Source: Antedon mediterranea (lineage: Eukaryota > Echinodermata > Crinoidea > Comatulida > Antedonidae). From it: 64,000 nt of DNA. Every line of letters begins with the position of its first letter. Positions within the stretch are counted from its first letter, which is position 1. The notes below the pieces were generated by a model. It saw only the letters and a list, made by a program, of their open reading frames with translations. It was not told the origin of the DNA and searched no databases. Location of the stretch: assembly GCF_964355755.1 (NCBI RefSeq), contig NC_092676.1:27016288-27080287 (forward strand). Direction: 5' to 3'. A program made the position numbers and the translations under genes. This document shows positions 63,854 to 64,000 of the stretch, in pieces.

Positions 63854-64000
63854 TAGTAATTATTATACAGTGCATCTGTATACATTCTAGATTTAATAAT
63901 AGATTGAGATATAATTAATCATATCCGTTTTATAGTCTCTAGCTATAACTATTATCTTCATTCTGCTCTATTTATTTTAGTGATGGTTCTAGCGTTACCC

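Overview
This looks like nuclear DNA from an animal. It is very AT-rich, has no dense run of ORFs, operons or ribosome binding sites, and its only recognisable gene is split by GT-AG introns inside a conserved domain. Transposon debris, minisatellites and a SINE joining 5S rRNA-like and tRNA-like parts dominate the rest. From memory, such SINEs and this style of repeat fit a marine invertebrate, perhaps an echinoderm. The species assignment is inference.

The one firm gene is on the minus strand and encodes a nuclear receptor (ligand-regulated transcription factor). Four exons join in frame with exact phase agreement: 47190-47272 (first zinc finger), 44117-44258 (second zinc finger), 23201-23388 (C-terminal extension, hinge and a likely start of ligand-binding helix 1) and 21685-21781 (further hinge/LBD-start sequence). 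The three introns are 2.9, 20.7 and 1.4 kb. A fifth, cysteine-rich candidate exon at 61786-61873 has a good acceptor and the right phase to precede the first finger. I found no convincing ligand-binding-domain exon between 1 and 21684, so the gene probably continues past the left edge. Its 5' end is also not established.

Layout: 1-21684 is probably intron or downstream sequence, with repeats and a few weak ORFs. 21685-47272 is the receptor gene body, whose introns carry transposon copies, a long GAT-type microsatellite (29842-30400), several local tandem duplications and clusters of receptor-type half-sites. 47273-62783 is upstream or 5' intron sequence, with a second copy of an 0.8 kb DNA transposon (52085-52902), the chimeric SINE (55236-55577) and one stretch of higher-complexity sequence near 56.65-57.07 kb. 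62784-63853 is a 107-bp satellite array broken by a clean 175-bp insertion.

Most short ORFs in the window look like chance openings in AT-rich sequence or translations of tandem repeats, and I have not called them genes. No complete gene is visible.
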